Origin: JAPKYZ01 sp033763835
GTDB lineage: Bacteria > Acidobacteriota > Terriglobia > Bryobacterales > Bryobacteraceae
NCBI GenBank assembly: GCA_033763835.1
Contig: JANRJS010000024.1
Coordinates: 1 to 64,000 of the forward strand
Length of the DNA stretch: 64,000 nucleotides
Direction of reading: 5' to 3'
Of the stretch, positions 16,403-24,835 are shown in pieces (position 1 is the stretch's first letter; each line of letters starts with the position of its first letter). The notes under the pieces are model-generated. The model searched no databases. It was not told the DNA's origin and saw only the letters and a list, made by a program, of their open reading frames with translations. Position numbers and translations under genes: made by a program.

Positions 16403-16715
16403 GCCCTCTTCCCGTTCCGAAACCCTACGCCAGATGCTCGCCGCCGACCCTTCGAACAGCTTCCTCCGCTACGGCCTCGCGATGGACTTGCTGAACTCTG
16501 GCGACGCGCAAGCCGCCGCAGCCGAGTTCGAAACCTTGATCGCCGGCGACCCCACGTACCTCGCCGCCTACTTTCACGGCGGCCGGGCTTTCGAACAACT
16601 GGGCCGGACGGATGCAGCGCGCGAGATCTACACGCGAGGCATCGCCGCCGCGCAAGCCAAGGGCGACACTCACACGCTGGCCGAAATCGAAGGCGCACTC
16701 GCCCTTCTGGGATAG
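16401..16715 (+). CDS. Small TPR protein
   Basis: 104 residues forming about two tetratricopeptide repeats (FLRYGLAMDLLNSGDAQAAAAEF and AAYFHGGRAFEQLGRTDAAREIY). There is no signal sequence, so it is probably a cytoplasmic scaffold. No ribosome-binding site is seen before the ATG; the divergent gene starts on the same CATG. Confidence 0.75.
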   Translation: MPSSRSETLRQMLAADPSNSFLRYGLAMDLLNSGDAQAAAAEFETLIAGDPTYLAAYFHGGRAFEQLGRTDAAREIYTRGIAAAQAKGDTHTLAEIEGALALLG

Positions 16716-16776
16716 AAGCCCGGCACTTAAACGTTTCTTAAGCGACAAACCCGCTTGCGGGTGCTATTCTGCGGCC

Positions 16777-17256
16777 ATGAAGTCACTTATCTCCCGGACG
16801 CTGGCCGTCCTGGCTATCGCCGGAGCGGCGGTTTTCGCCGCGGACAAACCCAATTACACGGGCGACTGGAAGCTCAACAAAGCCAAGAGCGAACTCGGCC
16901 CCATGGCCGACCGCATGCCCGAAACCGTCGTCGTCAAGATCGTCCATGAAGAGCCGAACCTCACCGTTTCGCAGCCCGGTATGGGCGGCCGGAATCAGGA
17001 AAGCAAACTCACCACCGACGGAAAAGAGAACGTCACCAAGCGGCAAGGCTCGCAGGGCGAGATGGCGATCAAAACGAAGGCTATGTGGGAAGGCGACGAT
17101 CTGGCCTTAAACACCAGCATCGAGTTCGGACAAGGCACGATGACCCAGACCGAAAAATGGACGCTCTCCGAAGACAAGAAAGTCTTGACCATTCACCGGA
17201 AGGCTTCGTCCCCGATGGGCGACATGGAGATGAAGCAGGTGCTCGAAAAGCAGTAA
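16777..17256 (+). CDS. Exported protein of unknown function (beta-rich)
   Basis: 159 residues with a signal peptide cleaved near VFA-AD. The mature start NYTGDWKLNKAKSELGP is a phrase common in small exported acidobacterial proteins that look lipocalin-like; the remaining sequence alternates strands (VVVKIVHEEPNLTVSQ, ALNTSIEFG). The role is unknown. The upstream 60 bp holds a short CCCGCTTGCGGG hairpin without a T-tract. Confidence 0.7.
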   Translation: MKSLISRTLAVLAIAGAAVFAADKPNYTGDWKLNKAKSELGPMADRMPETVVVKIVHEEPNLTVSQPGMGGRNQESKLTTDGKENVTKRQGSQGEMAIKTKAMWEGDDLALNTSIEFGQGTMTQTEKWTLSEDKKVLTIHRKASSPMGDMEMKQVLEKQ

Positions 17257-17276
17257 GCGGTAAGTGGACGGGCCGT

Positions 17277-17747
17277 CTAGAACGGCACGTCGTCGTCGGA
17301 AATGCCCGGCGGGAAATCGTCTCCCGCCGGAGCGCCACCCATCGGTCGAGGAGCGCCGGTCGCGCGCCTTGGCGCCGATTGCATCCCCTCTCCGCCACCC
17401 TCTTCGCCCCGCCCTCCGGCGCCGCCTAGCAGGATCACCTCTTCCGCCACCACTTCCGTCACATACTTCTTGTTGCCGTCCTTGTCGTCGTAGCTTCGCG
17501 ACTCCAAGCGTCCCTCGACGTACACCTGCTTGCCTTTGGTCAGGTAATTCGCGACGTTTTCCTGCCGCCAAAGCACGACGTTCGACCACGTCGTCGCATC
17601 TTTCCAGTCGCCGGTGGCCTGGTCCTTCCAGCGCCGCGAAGTGGCGACCGAAAATGAGGTGACGGGGACACCCTGCGGCGTGAAACGCGTTTCGGCGTCG
17701 CGTCCCAGGTTGCCGATCAGGATAACTTTGTTAACGCTGCGTGCCAT
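17277..17747 (-). CDS. ssb: Single-stranded DNA-binding protein
   Basis: 156 residues from the ATG at 17747 (the long open frame upstream is not part of it). The OB fold spans residues 1-110 (MARSVNKVILIGNLGRDAE, KGKQVYVEGRLESRSY), followed by a Gly-rich linker and the acidic tip DDDVPF that docks partner proteins. Convergent with the preceding gene. Confidence 0.96.
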   Translation of the reverse strand: MARSVNKVILIGNLGRDAETRFTPQGVPVTSFSVATSRRWKDQATGDWKDATTWSNVVLWRQENVANYLTKGKQVYVEGRLESRSYDDKDGNKKYVTEVVAEEVILLGGAGGRGEEGGGEGMQSAPRRATGAPRPMGGAPAGDDFPPGISDDDVPF

Positions 17748-17828
17748 GACAAACGTGAATGTAGCACGTCTGCGAAAATTTGGGTTCTGCTGCACGTAAA
17801 GGATTTTGGCGACCGGGGCCCGCGCGTT

Positions 17829-18593
17829 TTGCTCGAATCGGGGATTGCCGCCACGCACCTCAATTGGCTGGGAGTCGCTCCCGAGCTGGCGAAGTTCGCG
17901 AGAGTTCGCGCCTATGATCGAGCGGGGTTCGGCTACTCGCCGCCGCTTCCCGGTCCGAGAACCGCCCGCCAATGCGCCGCCGAGATTCCGCTCGACGAAC
18001 CGGCGATCGTCGTCGCGCATTCGTTCGGCTGCCTTATCGCCCGGGCGCTCGCCGAAACGCGTCCGGAATTGGTCCGCGCACTCGTGCTGCTCGACCCGAT
18101 CCTGACCGCCGACTGGTATCCGCCCACGCGCGAGTCCGAGTCGCGCCGCCGCTATGGAATTCGCGTCGCCCGAACGCTCGCCGTAGCCGCGCGCCTGGGA
18201 CTGGTGCGGTTGGGCATCTCGCTGATGACCGCGCAGCGCCGCCGCCTGAGCGCGCCTGCGCAACAACTCCTCGGCGAGATCGAGAAACTGCCGCCCGAAA
18301 CCTGGCCCACCGTTCGCGAACATTGGTCGCGCCCGCAAAGCTTCGAATCGATGCGGCGTTACCTCGAAGCATTGCCCGTGAGTTGCGAAGAAGGCGCGGA
18401 CTTCGCGCCCCTCGGCGACATCCCGCTCACCGTAATCTCCGGCGCGCATTGGTCGCCCGAGCAACGCGTCGAGCATTTGCGATGGGCGGCGCTCTCGACG
18501 AATAGCCGCTATTTGATCGCCCGGCAAGGCCTTCACTGGGTCCATCTCGACGATCCCGAACTGGTGATCGAGGAAGTGCGGCGACATTGCTGA
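17829..18593 (+). CDS. Alpha/beta hydrolase, start uncertain
   Basis: 254 residues from a TTG. The nucleophile elbow AHSFGC (Ser) is near residue 64, with a late catalytic His in QGLHWVH. The natural N-terminal strand appears to lie upstream in frame (HVKDFGDRGPRVLLESG), but no ATG, GTG or TTG is found there before the ssb start, so the gene may use a rare start or be slightly 5'-damaged. The substrate is unknown. It overlaps rsmB by 7 bp. Confidence 0.75.
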   Translation: MLESGIAATHLNWLGVAPELAKFARVRAYDRAGFGYSPPLPGPRTARQCAAEIPLDEPAIVVAHSFGCLIARALAETRPELVRALVLLDPILTADWYPPTRESESRRRYGIRVARTLAVAARLGLVRLGISLMTAQRRRLSAPAQQLLGEIEKLPPETWPTVREHWSRPQSFESMRRYLEALPVSCEEGADFAPLGDIPLTVISGAHWSPEQRVEHLRWAALSTNSRYLIARQGLHWVHLDDPELVIEEVRRHC

Positions 18594-19630
18594 ACGCGGG
18601 GAGGTTGAGCGCGGCGCGGCTCGCGGCATTCGACGCTTTACTCGCGGTCGTGCGTGGCGCGCATTCCGACGAAGCTCTGATCGCCCGGTGTGCGGAGCTT
18701 GATGCGCGCGACGCCGGGCTCGCCCAGGAAATCGTCCTTGGTGTCTTGCGTCGCCAATTGCAGCTCGATTTTCTGATCGCGCACTTCGGAGCGCCTGCCA
18801 AGCTCGATCTCCCGGTGCGGCTGGCGATGCGGATCGGCGTGTATCAACTTCGCCACCTCGACCGCGTGCCGCGTCATGCCGCCGTTTCGGAATCGGTGGA
18901 ACTTGTCAAACGGGCGGGGAAGCGCTCCGCCACCGGAATGGTCAACGCGGTGCTGCGCAAAGTTACGCGCGACGAAATCGCTTGGCCCGATCGGGCGACC
19001 GAACTCTCCTGCCCCGGATGGCTTCTCGACCGTTGGGGCGCGCGCGCCGAAACCATCGCCCGTCACGCGCTCACCGTTCCACCCTCCGGCATGGACCCCG
19101 GAGCGCAGTCCATCGTCCCGTTGCTCGCGCTCGAACCCGAGATGAGCTTCCTCGATCTTTGCGCCGCGCCGGGTAACAAGACGCGTCAGGCGATGCTCGC
19201 CGCGCCCGCGATCACCGTCGCTTGCGACCGCAGCTTTCGCCGTCTTTCGACCGTGCCCGGCTATCGAGTATTGCTCGACGCCGCGTCTCCGCTACCGTTC
19301 CGCTCGAAATTTAACCGGGTGTTGGTGGACGCGCCCTGCTCCGGCACCGGAACTCTCGCGCGCAACCCCGAAATCAAGTGGCGGCTGACCCCGGACGATC
19401 TCCCGCGTCAAGCGGTCCGTCAGCGCCGCATCCTGGAACAAGCGCTGACCGTCGGCCATCGCATCGTGTACTCCACCTGCTCACTCGAGCCCGAAGAGAA
19501 CGAAGATGTCCTCCGCGGACTCCCCGTCGTCGAAACCATGCGCCGTTGGCCCGGCGAGGACTTGGGCGACGGTTTCTTCGCGGCCGTCCTTTCCGGCGAC
19601 GAAGGCGCCGCCCGCCAAAACGCGCCTTGA
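18587..19630 (+). CDS. rsmB: 16S rRNA m5C methyltransferase, RsmB/Sun type
   Basis: 347 residues from a TTG inside the hydrolase gene. The N-terminal NusB-like helical domain (about 1-130) and a SAM methyltransferase domain are present: DLCAAPGNKTRQ is the SAM loop, VDAPCSGTGTLARNPEIKW carries the first active cysteine, and YSTCSLEPEENE the catalytic one. It is shorter than E. coli RsmB (about 430). Confidence 0.88.
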   Translation: MLNAGRLSAARLAAFDALLAVVRGAHSDEALIARCAELDARDAGLAQEIVLGVLRRQLQLDFLIAHFGAPAKLDLPVRLAMRIGVYQLRHLDRVPRHAAVSESVELVKRAGKRSATGMVNAVLRKVTRDEIAWPDRATELSCPGWLLDRWGARAETIARHALTVPPSGMDPGAQSIVPLLALEPEMSFLDLCAAPGNKTRQAMLAAPAITVACDRSFRRLSTVPGYRVLLDAASPLPFRSKFNRVLVDAPCSGTGTLARNPEIKWRLTPDDLPRQAVRQRRILEQALTVGHRIVYSTCSLEPEENEDVLRGLPVVETMRRWPGEDLGDGFFAAVLSGDEGAARQNAP

Positions 19631-19649
19631 CGCGGGGTACCCTAAGGGA

Positions 19650-20210
19650 ATGACGGCGTTGAAGACGCTTATCTCCGAAGCCGAATACCTCGCCATCGAG
19701 GAAGTAGACGGCGGCCCGCGCTACGAACTCGACGAAGGGGAACTGGTGGAGATGGCAAGTCCTAGCCTGATGCACAACGACGTCCGGGGAATCACGGAGC
19801 TTCTCTTCCGCCTCTACCTGCGGCGGAACCCCGCTGGTGTGGTGACGTCGGAAACCGATTGTCGCCTCTCGAAGAACCTGATCCGCCGCCCGGATTTGAT
19901 GTTCTTCTTGAACGAGACCTTGGAGGGTGTCGACCATTCCAAAGTTCCGATCCCGGTAGTTCCCGAGTTCGTTCTCGAAGTCGTCTCCCCTAGCGAGTCC
20001 GCCAGCGACATCGAACGCCGCCTGCGTCAATACGAGCGCGCGGGCGTCCGCATGATCGTCATGATCTACCCGGAAGATCGCTTCGCCACCGCGCACCTCG
20101 ATGGCCGCCGCATCGAAATCGACCAAACCGGCAAGATCGAAATCCCCTTCCTCCCCGGCCTCGACCTCCCTCTTGCCGAACTCCTGAAAGGCGTTCCGGC
20201 CGGGCGCTAA
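19650..20210 (+). CDS. Uma2-family (DUF820) protein, copy 1
   Basis: 186 residues of the Uma2 family, a PD-(D/E)xK-like nuclease fold of unknown role, often present in many copies. The pattern PRYELDEGELVEM, RRPDLMFF and EFVLEVVSPSESA marks the putative active site. It is followed 9 bp later by a close paralog; 101 bp near the 3' end are identical between the two. Confidence 0.88.
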   Translation: MTALKTLISEAEYLAIEEVDGGPRYELDEGELVEMASPSLMHNDVRGITELLFRLYLRRNPAGVVTSETDCRLSKNLIRRPDLMFFLNETLEGVDHSKVPIPVVPEFVLEVVSPSESASDIERRLRQYERAGVRMIVMIYPEDRFATAHLDGRRIEIDQTGKIEIPFLPGLDLPLAELLKGVPAGR

Positions 20211-20219
20211 ACTACCGGT

Positions 20220-20774
20220 ATGGCGGCCCTGAAGACCCTGATCTCCGAAGCCGAGTACCTTGCCATCGAGGAAGTGAACGGCGGCCCGCGTTACGAACTC
20301 GACGAAGGGGAATTGTTGGAAATGCCAAGTGCAAGTGCCGCGCATAACGAAGTGCGAGACGAGATGAGCTTTCTGTTTCGGGCGTACCTGAAGAGAAAGC
20401 CCCTCGGTGTGGTGATTTCGGAAACCGATTGTCGTCTCTGGACCAACCTCATCCGCCGGCCGGATTTGATGTTTTTCCTCAACGAAACTTTGAAGGGTGT
20501 CGATCTCTTCAAAGTTCCGATTCCCGCCATCCCCGAGTTCGTTCTCGAAGTGATCTCCCCCAGCGAATCCGCCAGCGAGATCGAACGCCGCTTGCGTCAA
20601 TACGAGCGCGCGGGCGTCCGCATGATCGTCATGATCTACCCGGAAGATCGCTTCGCCACCGCGCACCTCGATGGCCGCCGCATCGAAATCGACGAATCCG
20701 GCAAGATCGAGATTCCGTTCCTCCCCGGCCTCGAACTCCCTCTTGCCGAACTCGTGAAAGGCGTTCCGGCCTAG
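20220..20774 (+). CDS. Uma2-family (DUF820) protein, copy 2
   Basis: 184 residues, same layout as copy 1 (PRYELDEGELLEM, RRPDLMFF, EFVLEVISPSES). The N-terminal 30 codons and the C-terminal third are nearly the same as copy 1, while the middle (residues about 40-75) differs more. This pattern fits tandem duplication followed by gene conversion. The stop touches the GTG start of rpe. Confidence 0.88.
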   Translation: MAALKTLISEAEYLAIEEVNGGPRYELDEGELLEMPSASAAHNEVRDEMSFLFRAYLKRKPLGVVISETDCRLWTNLIRRPDLMFFLNETLKGVDLFKVPIPAIPEFVLEVISPSESASEIERRLRQYERAGVRMIVMIYPEDRFATAHLDGRRIEIDESGKIEIPFLPGLELPLAELVKGVPA

Positions 20775-21428
20775 GTGCCCGAGATTCTTCCCTCGCTACT
20801 GGCGGCCGATTTCGCGCGCCTAGGTGAAGAGATCGCGCAAGCCGAGGCGGGCGGTGCCACCGTCCTCCACGTCGATGTCATGGACGGCCACTTCGTCCCC
20901 AACATCTCGATGGGGCCGCCGGTGCTGGCCGCCGTTCGCAAGATCACGAAGTCGTTCCTCGACGTCCACCTTATGATCTCGGATCCCGACCGTTACCTCT
21001 CGGCGTTCGCCGACGCTGGAGCCGACAGCTTGCTCGTGCATCAAGAAGCCTGTCCGCATCTGCACCGAACGCTTGACGCAATCAAGAAACTCGGTCTGAA
21101 GAGCGGAGCGGTACTCAACCCCGGTACGCCGAGTTCGACACTCGACGACGTGCTCGATCTGTGCGACATCGTGCTGGTAATGTCCGTCAATCCCGGATTC
21201 GGCGGCCAGAAATTCATCCCCTCGGCCCTCGCGAAGACCCGCGCTCTCCGCGCCAAGGGGAAGTTTCTGCCGGATAAGTTTTTGCTGGAAATGGACGGCG
21301 GTATCGGACTCGATAACGCCCGCTCCTGCGTGGACGCCGGAGCCGATTGGCTGGTCTGCGGAACGTCCGTATTCGGAAACGGCGATCCGGCGGCGTCCGT
21401 CCGTCGTTTGTCCGCGACGCTACAATAG
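20775..21428 (+). CDS. rpe: Ribulose-phosphate 3-epimerase
   Basis: 217-residue TIM barrel interconverting ribulose-5-P and xylulose-5-P. PSLLAADFARL, HVDVMDGHFVPNISMG (metal and catalytic Asp), HLMI, MSVNPGFGGQKF and EMDGGI are all present. GTG start directly after the Uma2 stop. Confidence 0.97.
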   Translation: MPEILPSLLAADFARLGEEIAQAEAGGATVLHVDVMDGHFVPNISMGPPVLAAVRKITKSFLDVHLMISDPDRYLSAFADAGADSLLVHQEACPHLHRTLDAIKKLGLKSGAVLNPGTPSSTLDDVLDLCDIVLVMSVNPGFGGQKFIPSALAKTRALRAKGKFLPDKFLLEMDGGIGLDNARSCVDAGADWLVCGTSVFGNGDPAASVRRLSATLQ

Positions 21429-21440
21429 AGGTATCCGATC

Positions 21441-22670
21441 ATGAATAAAGTCGTTACCGTCCTAGTCTGTCTGGCCCTGCTTTTCGCCGCCGGTTGCCGC
21501 CGGAAGAAGTACGAGAACCCCATCTCGAAAGACACCGAACAGCCCGACAAAGTGCTGTACGACAAAGCCGTCAACGACATTGAGAAAGGGCGATACGAGA
21601 TCGCCCGCATCACCCTGAACACTCTGATCAACACCTACGACACCAGCGAATACCTGGCGAAGGCGAAGCTTGCCATCGCCGATAGCTGGTTCCGCGAGGG
21701 CGGCTCCCATGGACTCGCGCAGGCCGAGGCGGAATACAAGGATTTCATCCTCTTCTACCCGACGATGGAAGAGGCCGCCGAATCGCAGGAAAAAGTTTGC
21801 ATGATCCACTACCGCCAGATGGAAAAGGCGGATCGCGATCCGATGCACGCCCAACGCGCCGAAGACGAATGTCGTCAGGTGCTGGTGCAGTTTCCGAACT
21901 CGAAATTCGCCCCGCGCGTCTCGCAACTGCTGCGCAATATCCAGGAAGTGATCGCCGAAGGCGAGTATCGCGTCGGCGAGTTCTATCACAACAAGGGATC
22001 TTTCCCGGCGGCGTCGAACCGGCTCCAGAATCTCGCCGATCATTTTCCCCTGTACAGCAAGTCCGATGAGGCGCTGTGGTCGCTCGGCGATTCTTATGAA
22101 AAAATGGGCGGCCGCTTCCGCGACAAGGCCGGCGCGGCCTACTCGAAAATCGTCCGCGACTATCCGCTGTCGCTTCGCGCCGAAGAGGCCAAATCGAAGC
22201 TGCAAGAGATGGAACTCCCCGTTCCCGAGGCCGACCCCGTAGCCGTCGCGCGAATGAAGTACGAAGCGGAGAATGTCACCACGCCCGGCATGATGTCGCG
22301 TTCGTTCGGTTTCATCCGCAAGAATCCGGATACGCACATGGCGGCGAAGTCCGGCGCTCCGGCGATGACCGCGATGCGGCCCACCGCTCCGGCGAGCGTT
22401 CCGGTGCAGACGGAAGCGGCGGGTGGCGGCGTGACCGACGTCAGCGTCTCTACCGTTCCGGGCGCCAACTCCGATCTGGACACCAAACCCGACGCCCGGC
22501 AGAATCCGCCCACCCCCGGCGCGGAAGGGCAAGCGGCCGGAACTCCCGCCGCGGAGCCCGCCAAAGTAGAACCTCTTCCCGCCAATCGTCAGGCTCCGGC
22601 GGCCAAGAAGGGCAAGCAAGAGAAGCCGAAGAAACCGAAAGCCGCCAAAGAGAAAAAAGAAAAGAAGTGA
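21441..22670 (+). CDS. bamD: BamD-like outer membrane assembly lipoprotein
   Basis: 409 residues. A lipoprotein signal ends at Cys19 (LLFAAGC). TPR-like repeats run from about residue 40 to 265 (DKAVNDIEKGRYEIARITLNT, EYKDFILFYP, CRQVLVQFPNSKF, YSKIVRDYPLS). The last 140 residues are a low-complexity Pro/Ala tail ending in Lys-rich KKPKAAKEKKEKK, absent from E. coli BamD (245 residues). Probably part of the BAM complex at the inner face of the outer membrane; the tail's role is unknown. Confidence 0.85.
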   Translation: MNKVVTVLVCLALLFAAGCRRKKYENPISKDTEQPDKVLYDKAVNDIEKGRYEIARITLNTLINTYDTSEYLAKAKLAIADSWFREGGSHGLAQAEAEYKDFILFYPTMEEAAESQEKVCMIHYRQMEKADRDPMHAQRAEDECRQVLVQFPNSKFAPRVSQLLRNIQEVIAEGEYRVGEFYHNKGSFPAASNRLQNLADHFPLYSKSDEALWSLGDSYEKMGGRFRDKAGAAYSKIVRDYPLSLRAEEAKSKLQEMELPVPEADPVAVARMKYEAENVTTPGMMSRSFGFIRKNPDTHMAAKSGAPAMTAMRPTAPASVPVQTEAAGGGVTDVSVSTVPGANSDLDTKPDARQNPPTPGAEGQAAGTPAAEPAKVEPLPANRQAPAAKKGKQEKPKKPKAAKEKKEKK

Positions 22671-23182
22671 GCCGCATCCTGCTCGCCGACGCGAGCCCCC
22701 ATGCGCAGCGGCTGGGCGAAACCATCCTGCGCGGCGACGGTCATGAAGTCGTGGCGATTACCGACGGCGAGACCGCCTTGCGCCGCTTGGCGGATTTCGA
22801 TCCCGACTTAGTGCTCGCCGACGTTGCGCTACCGGGCGCGACTGGCTACGACCTCTGTCGTTGGGTGAAATCGCAACCCAGACATCGCTTCACCAAGGTC
22901 GTGCTTACGGTCGGCGCCGCCGCCCAGTTAGACGACGAGCTTTCCCGCCGAGTTGGCGCCGACGCCTCGATCCACAAGCCGTTCGAGGCGAGCGCTCTGC
23001 TGGAGACGATCGCTCCGCTCGCCGAGTTCGTCCGCCGCGACCGCGCCGCCGCCGAACCCCGAGCCGCGTCCGCCGTCGACCGCGAGCGCATTCGCGCCGC
23101 CGTCACGCTCGCCATCGACGCCGCGCTACCTGCGATCATCAATGAAGTGACGGACCGCGTGGCGGCGTCGCTCGAAAATTAA
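22667..23182 (+). CDS. Response-regulator receiver protein with helical tail
   Basis: 171 residues from a GTG overlapping the bamD stop (GTGA). The receiver domain covers about 1-120: the phospho-acceptor Asp is in LVLADVALPG, and the conserved Lys in HKPF. The N-terminal acidic pair is replaced by ADASP, which may weaken metal binding. The C-terminal 45 residues (AVTLAIDAALPAIINEVTDRVAASLE) are an amphipathic helix with no DNA-binding domain. Confidence 0.85.
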   Translation: MSRILLADASPHAQRLGETILRGDGHEVVAITDGETALRRLADFDPDLVLADVALPGATGYDLCRWVKSQPRHRFTKVVLTVGAAAQLDDELSRRVGADASIHKPFEASALLETIAPLAEFVRRDRAAAEPRAASAVDRERIRAAVTLAIDAALPAIINEVTDRVAASLEN

Positions 23183-23184
23183 CC

Positions 23185-23685
23185 ATGGCCGACAATAGTT
23201 TTGACATCGTGTCGAAGATCGAACTGCCCGAGGTGACCAACGCCATCCAGCAGGCTTTGAAGGAAATCGGCACACGCTACGACCTGAAAGACTCTCGCTC
23301 GTCGATCGAGTTGAACGAGAAGGACCTGAAAATCGTCCTCGCCTCCGCCGACGAGTTCAAGCTCAAGGCGGTCAACGATGTGCTGCAAGGCAAACTCGTC
23401 AAGCGCAACGTGCCGCTCAAAAACCTGGATTACCAGCCCATTCAACCGGCGGCGAATTCGACGGTGCGGCAGGAAGTGAAACTGCAGCAGGGCATCCCGG
23501 TCGAGAAGTGCAAGGAGATCGTCAAGGCGATCAAGGACTCGAAGAAGAAAGTCCAGGCGTCGATCCAGAGCGATCTGGTCCGCGTTTCCGGTAAGGACCG
23601 GGACACGCTGCAAGAGGCGATTGCGTTGGTCAAAAGCCACGACTTCGGGCTCGAATTGCAGTTCACCAACTACCGGTCGAATTAG
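23185..23685 (+). CDS. YajQ-family nucleotide-binding protein
   Basis: 166 residues matching YajQ along its whole length (NSFDIVSKIELPEVTNAIQQA, RYDLKDSRSSIELNEKD, VQASIQSDLVRVSGKDRD). Some members bind cyclic di-GMP or tRNA/GTP; the ligand here is not known. It lies directly after the receiver protein. Confidence 0.95.
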   Translation: MADNSFDIVSKIELPEVTNAIQQALKEIGTRYDLKDSRSSIELNEKDLKIVLASADEFKLKAVNDVLQGKLVKRNVPLKNLDYQPIQPAANSTVRQEVKLQQGIPVEKCKEIVKAIKDSKKKVQASIQSDLVRVSGKDRDTLQEAIALVKSHDFGLELQFTNYRSN

Positions 23686-23699
23686 CCCACCCGTTAGCG

Positions 23700-24332
23700 A
23701 TGCCCCGCCGAATCGAAACGCATTTCCTGCCCGGACCGGCGGGCAAGATCGAGGCTCTGCTCGAAGAGCCGGAGCATCTCGACGCGCCCACGTTTGCGGC
23801 GGTCGTCTGTCATCCGCACCCGCAACACGGCGGCACCATGCACAACAAAGTGGTCCACCGGATCGCGCGCGGATTGCGGTCGGCGGGGGCCGTTGTCCTG
23901 CGCTTCAACTATCGCGGCGTGAACTTGAGCGACGGCGTTTACGATAACGGGATTGGCGAAACCGAGGACGCCCGGAGCTGTTTGAGCTTTCTTTTGCAGC
24001 GCTATCCGGCGCTGCCCTACACCATCGCCGGATTCAGCTTTGGCTCGCGCGTGGCTCTGCGGCTGGGTTGTCCGCTGCCCGATGTCACCCGGATCATCGC
24101 GGTCGGTTACCCGACGAAGTACCGCGAGAAAGATTGGATGACCAACTGCTCCCGGGACAAGGTGTTCGTGCAATCGACCCACGACGAGCACGGGCCGATC
24201 GAGGAATTGCGGGCCGAAGTGGCGGCACTCGCGGAACCGAAGCGCCTGATTGAAATCCCGTCCCAGGATCACTTCTTCGTGGACGCTCTGCCGCAGTTAG
24301 AAGAAACGATTCGCGGAATCGCGGCGGGCTAA
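23700..24332 (+). CDS. Alpha/beta hydrolase (KANL3/Tex30-like group)
   Basis: 210 residues. Strand-turn CHPHPQHGGTMHNKV, then RFNYRGVNLSDG, the nucleophile GFSFGS (Ser) and a late His in SQDHFFVD are the hallmarks of this small-hydrolase group. The substrate is unknown. Convergent with the receiver gene downstream, overlapping by 4 bp. Confidence 0.88.
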   Translation: MPRRIETHFLPGPAGKIEALLEEPEHLDAPTFAAVVCHPHPQHGGTMHNKVVHRIARGLRSAGAVVLRFNYRGVNLSDGVYDNGIGETEDARSCLSFLLQRYPALPYTIAGFSFGSRVALRLGCPLPDVTRIIAVGYPTKYREKDWMTNCSRDKVFVQSTHDEHGPIEELRAEVAALAEPKRLIEIPSQDHFFVDALPQLEETIRGIAAG

Positions 24333-24772
24333 CCGGCGTGACGCATGGCGCGCTCGACACGGCGTTGCGCCCGATCGCTCACTAGATCGGCCACCTTATC
24401 GAGAAGCTCGGGCAGATTCTCGGGTTCGACGAACACCGGCTTGTTCGAAGTCTTGCCGCTACGTTTCGGCTGCTTCGCGGAGTACGTGGTGATGAGCGCC
24501 GTCGCCGGTTTGTATTCCATCATCCGGGCGTGCGCCAGGACGCGAAGGCCGGATTCCGGGGATTCCATATGGAGATCGGTGAGTACCAACTCGTACTCTT
24601 GCTTCTCGAGCTTACCTACCGCCTCGGCGGCGGATGCGGCGGAATCGACACAGTACCCTCCGGCTTCAAGTACAGTCTGAAGGGTCAACCGGGAGGCGGG
24701 GTCGTCGTCGGCCAGCAACACCCGTGCCAAGCCTAATCCCTGCGTTTTTTCCTTCGTTTGCCGTTGCGCCAT
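24329..24772 (-). CDS. Response-regulator receiver protein (stand-alone)
   Basis: 147 residues from the ATG at 24772 (frame open to a TTG at 24820). The receiver core starts LARVLLADDDPASR with the acidic pair, followed by the phosphorylation Asp in LVLTDLHMES. The usual Lys region is altered (SNKPVFVEPEN). No output domain is present. No ribosome-binding site stands out. Its partner kinase is not in the window. Confidence 0.8.
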   Translation of the reverse strand: MAQRQTKEKTQGLGLARVLLADDDPASRLTLQTVLEAGGYCVDSAASAAEAVGKLEKQEYELVLTDLHMESPESGLRVLAHARMMEYKPATALITTYSAKQPKRSGKTSNKPVFVEPENLPELLDKVADLVSDRAQRRVERAMRHAG

Positions 24773-24835
24773 CGAAACTGTCCGCTTCCAGTATATGGAG
24801 CGACGTTCGATTTCGACCAATGGATTTCGTTTATT

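Noticed and set aside
16745..16770. CCCGCTTGCGGG hairpin as terminator
   Set aside because: Short stem without a T-tract; it may only be part of the leader.
17748..18629. Extended open frame upstream of ssb on the minus strand
   Set aside because: It is the antisense shadow of the alpha/beta hydrolase; SSB similarity begins exactly at MARSVNKV.
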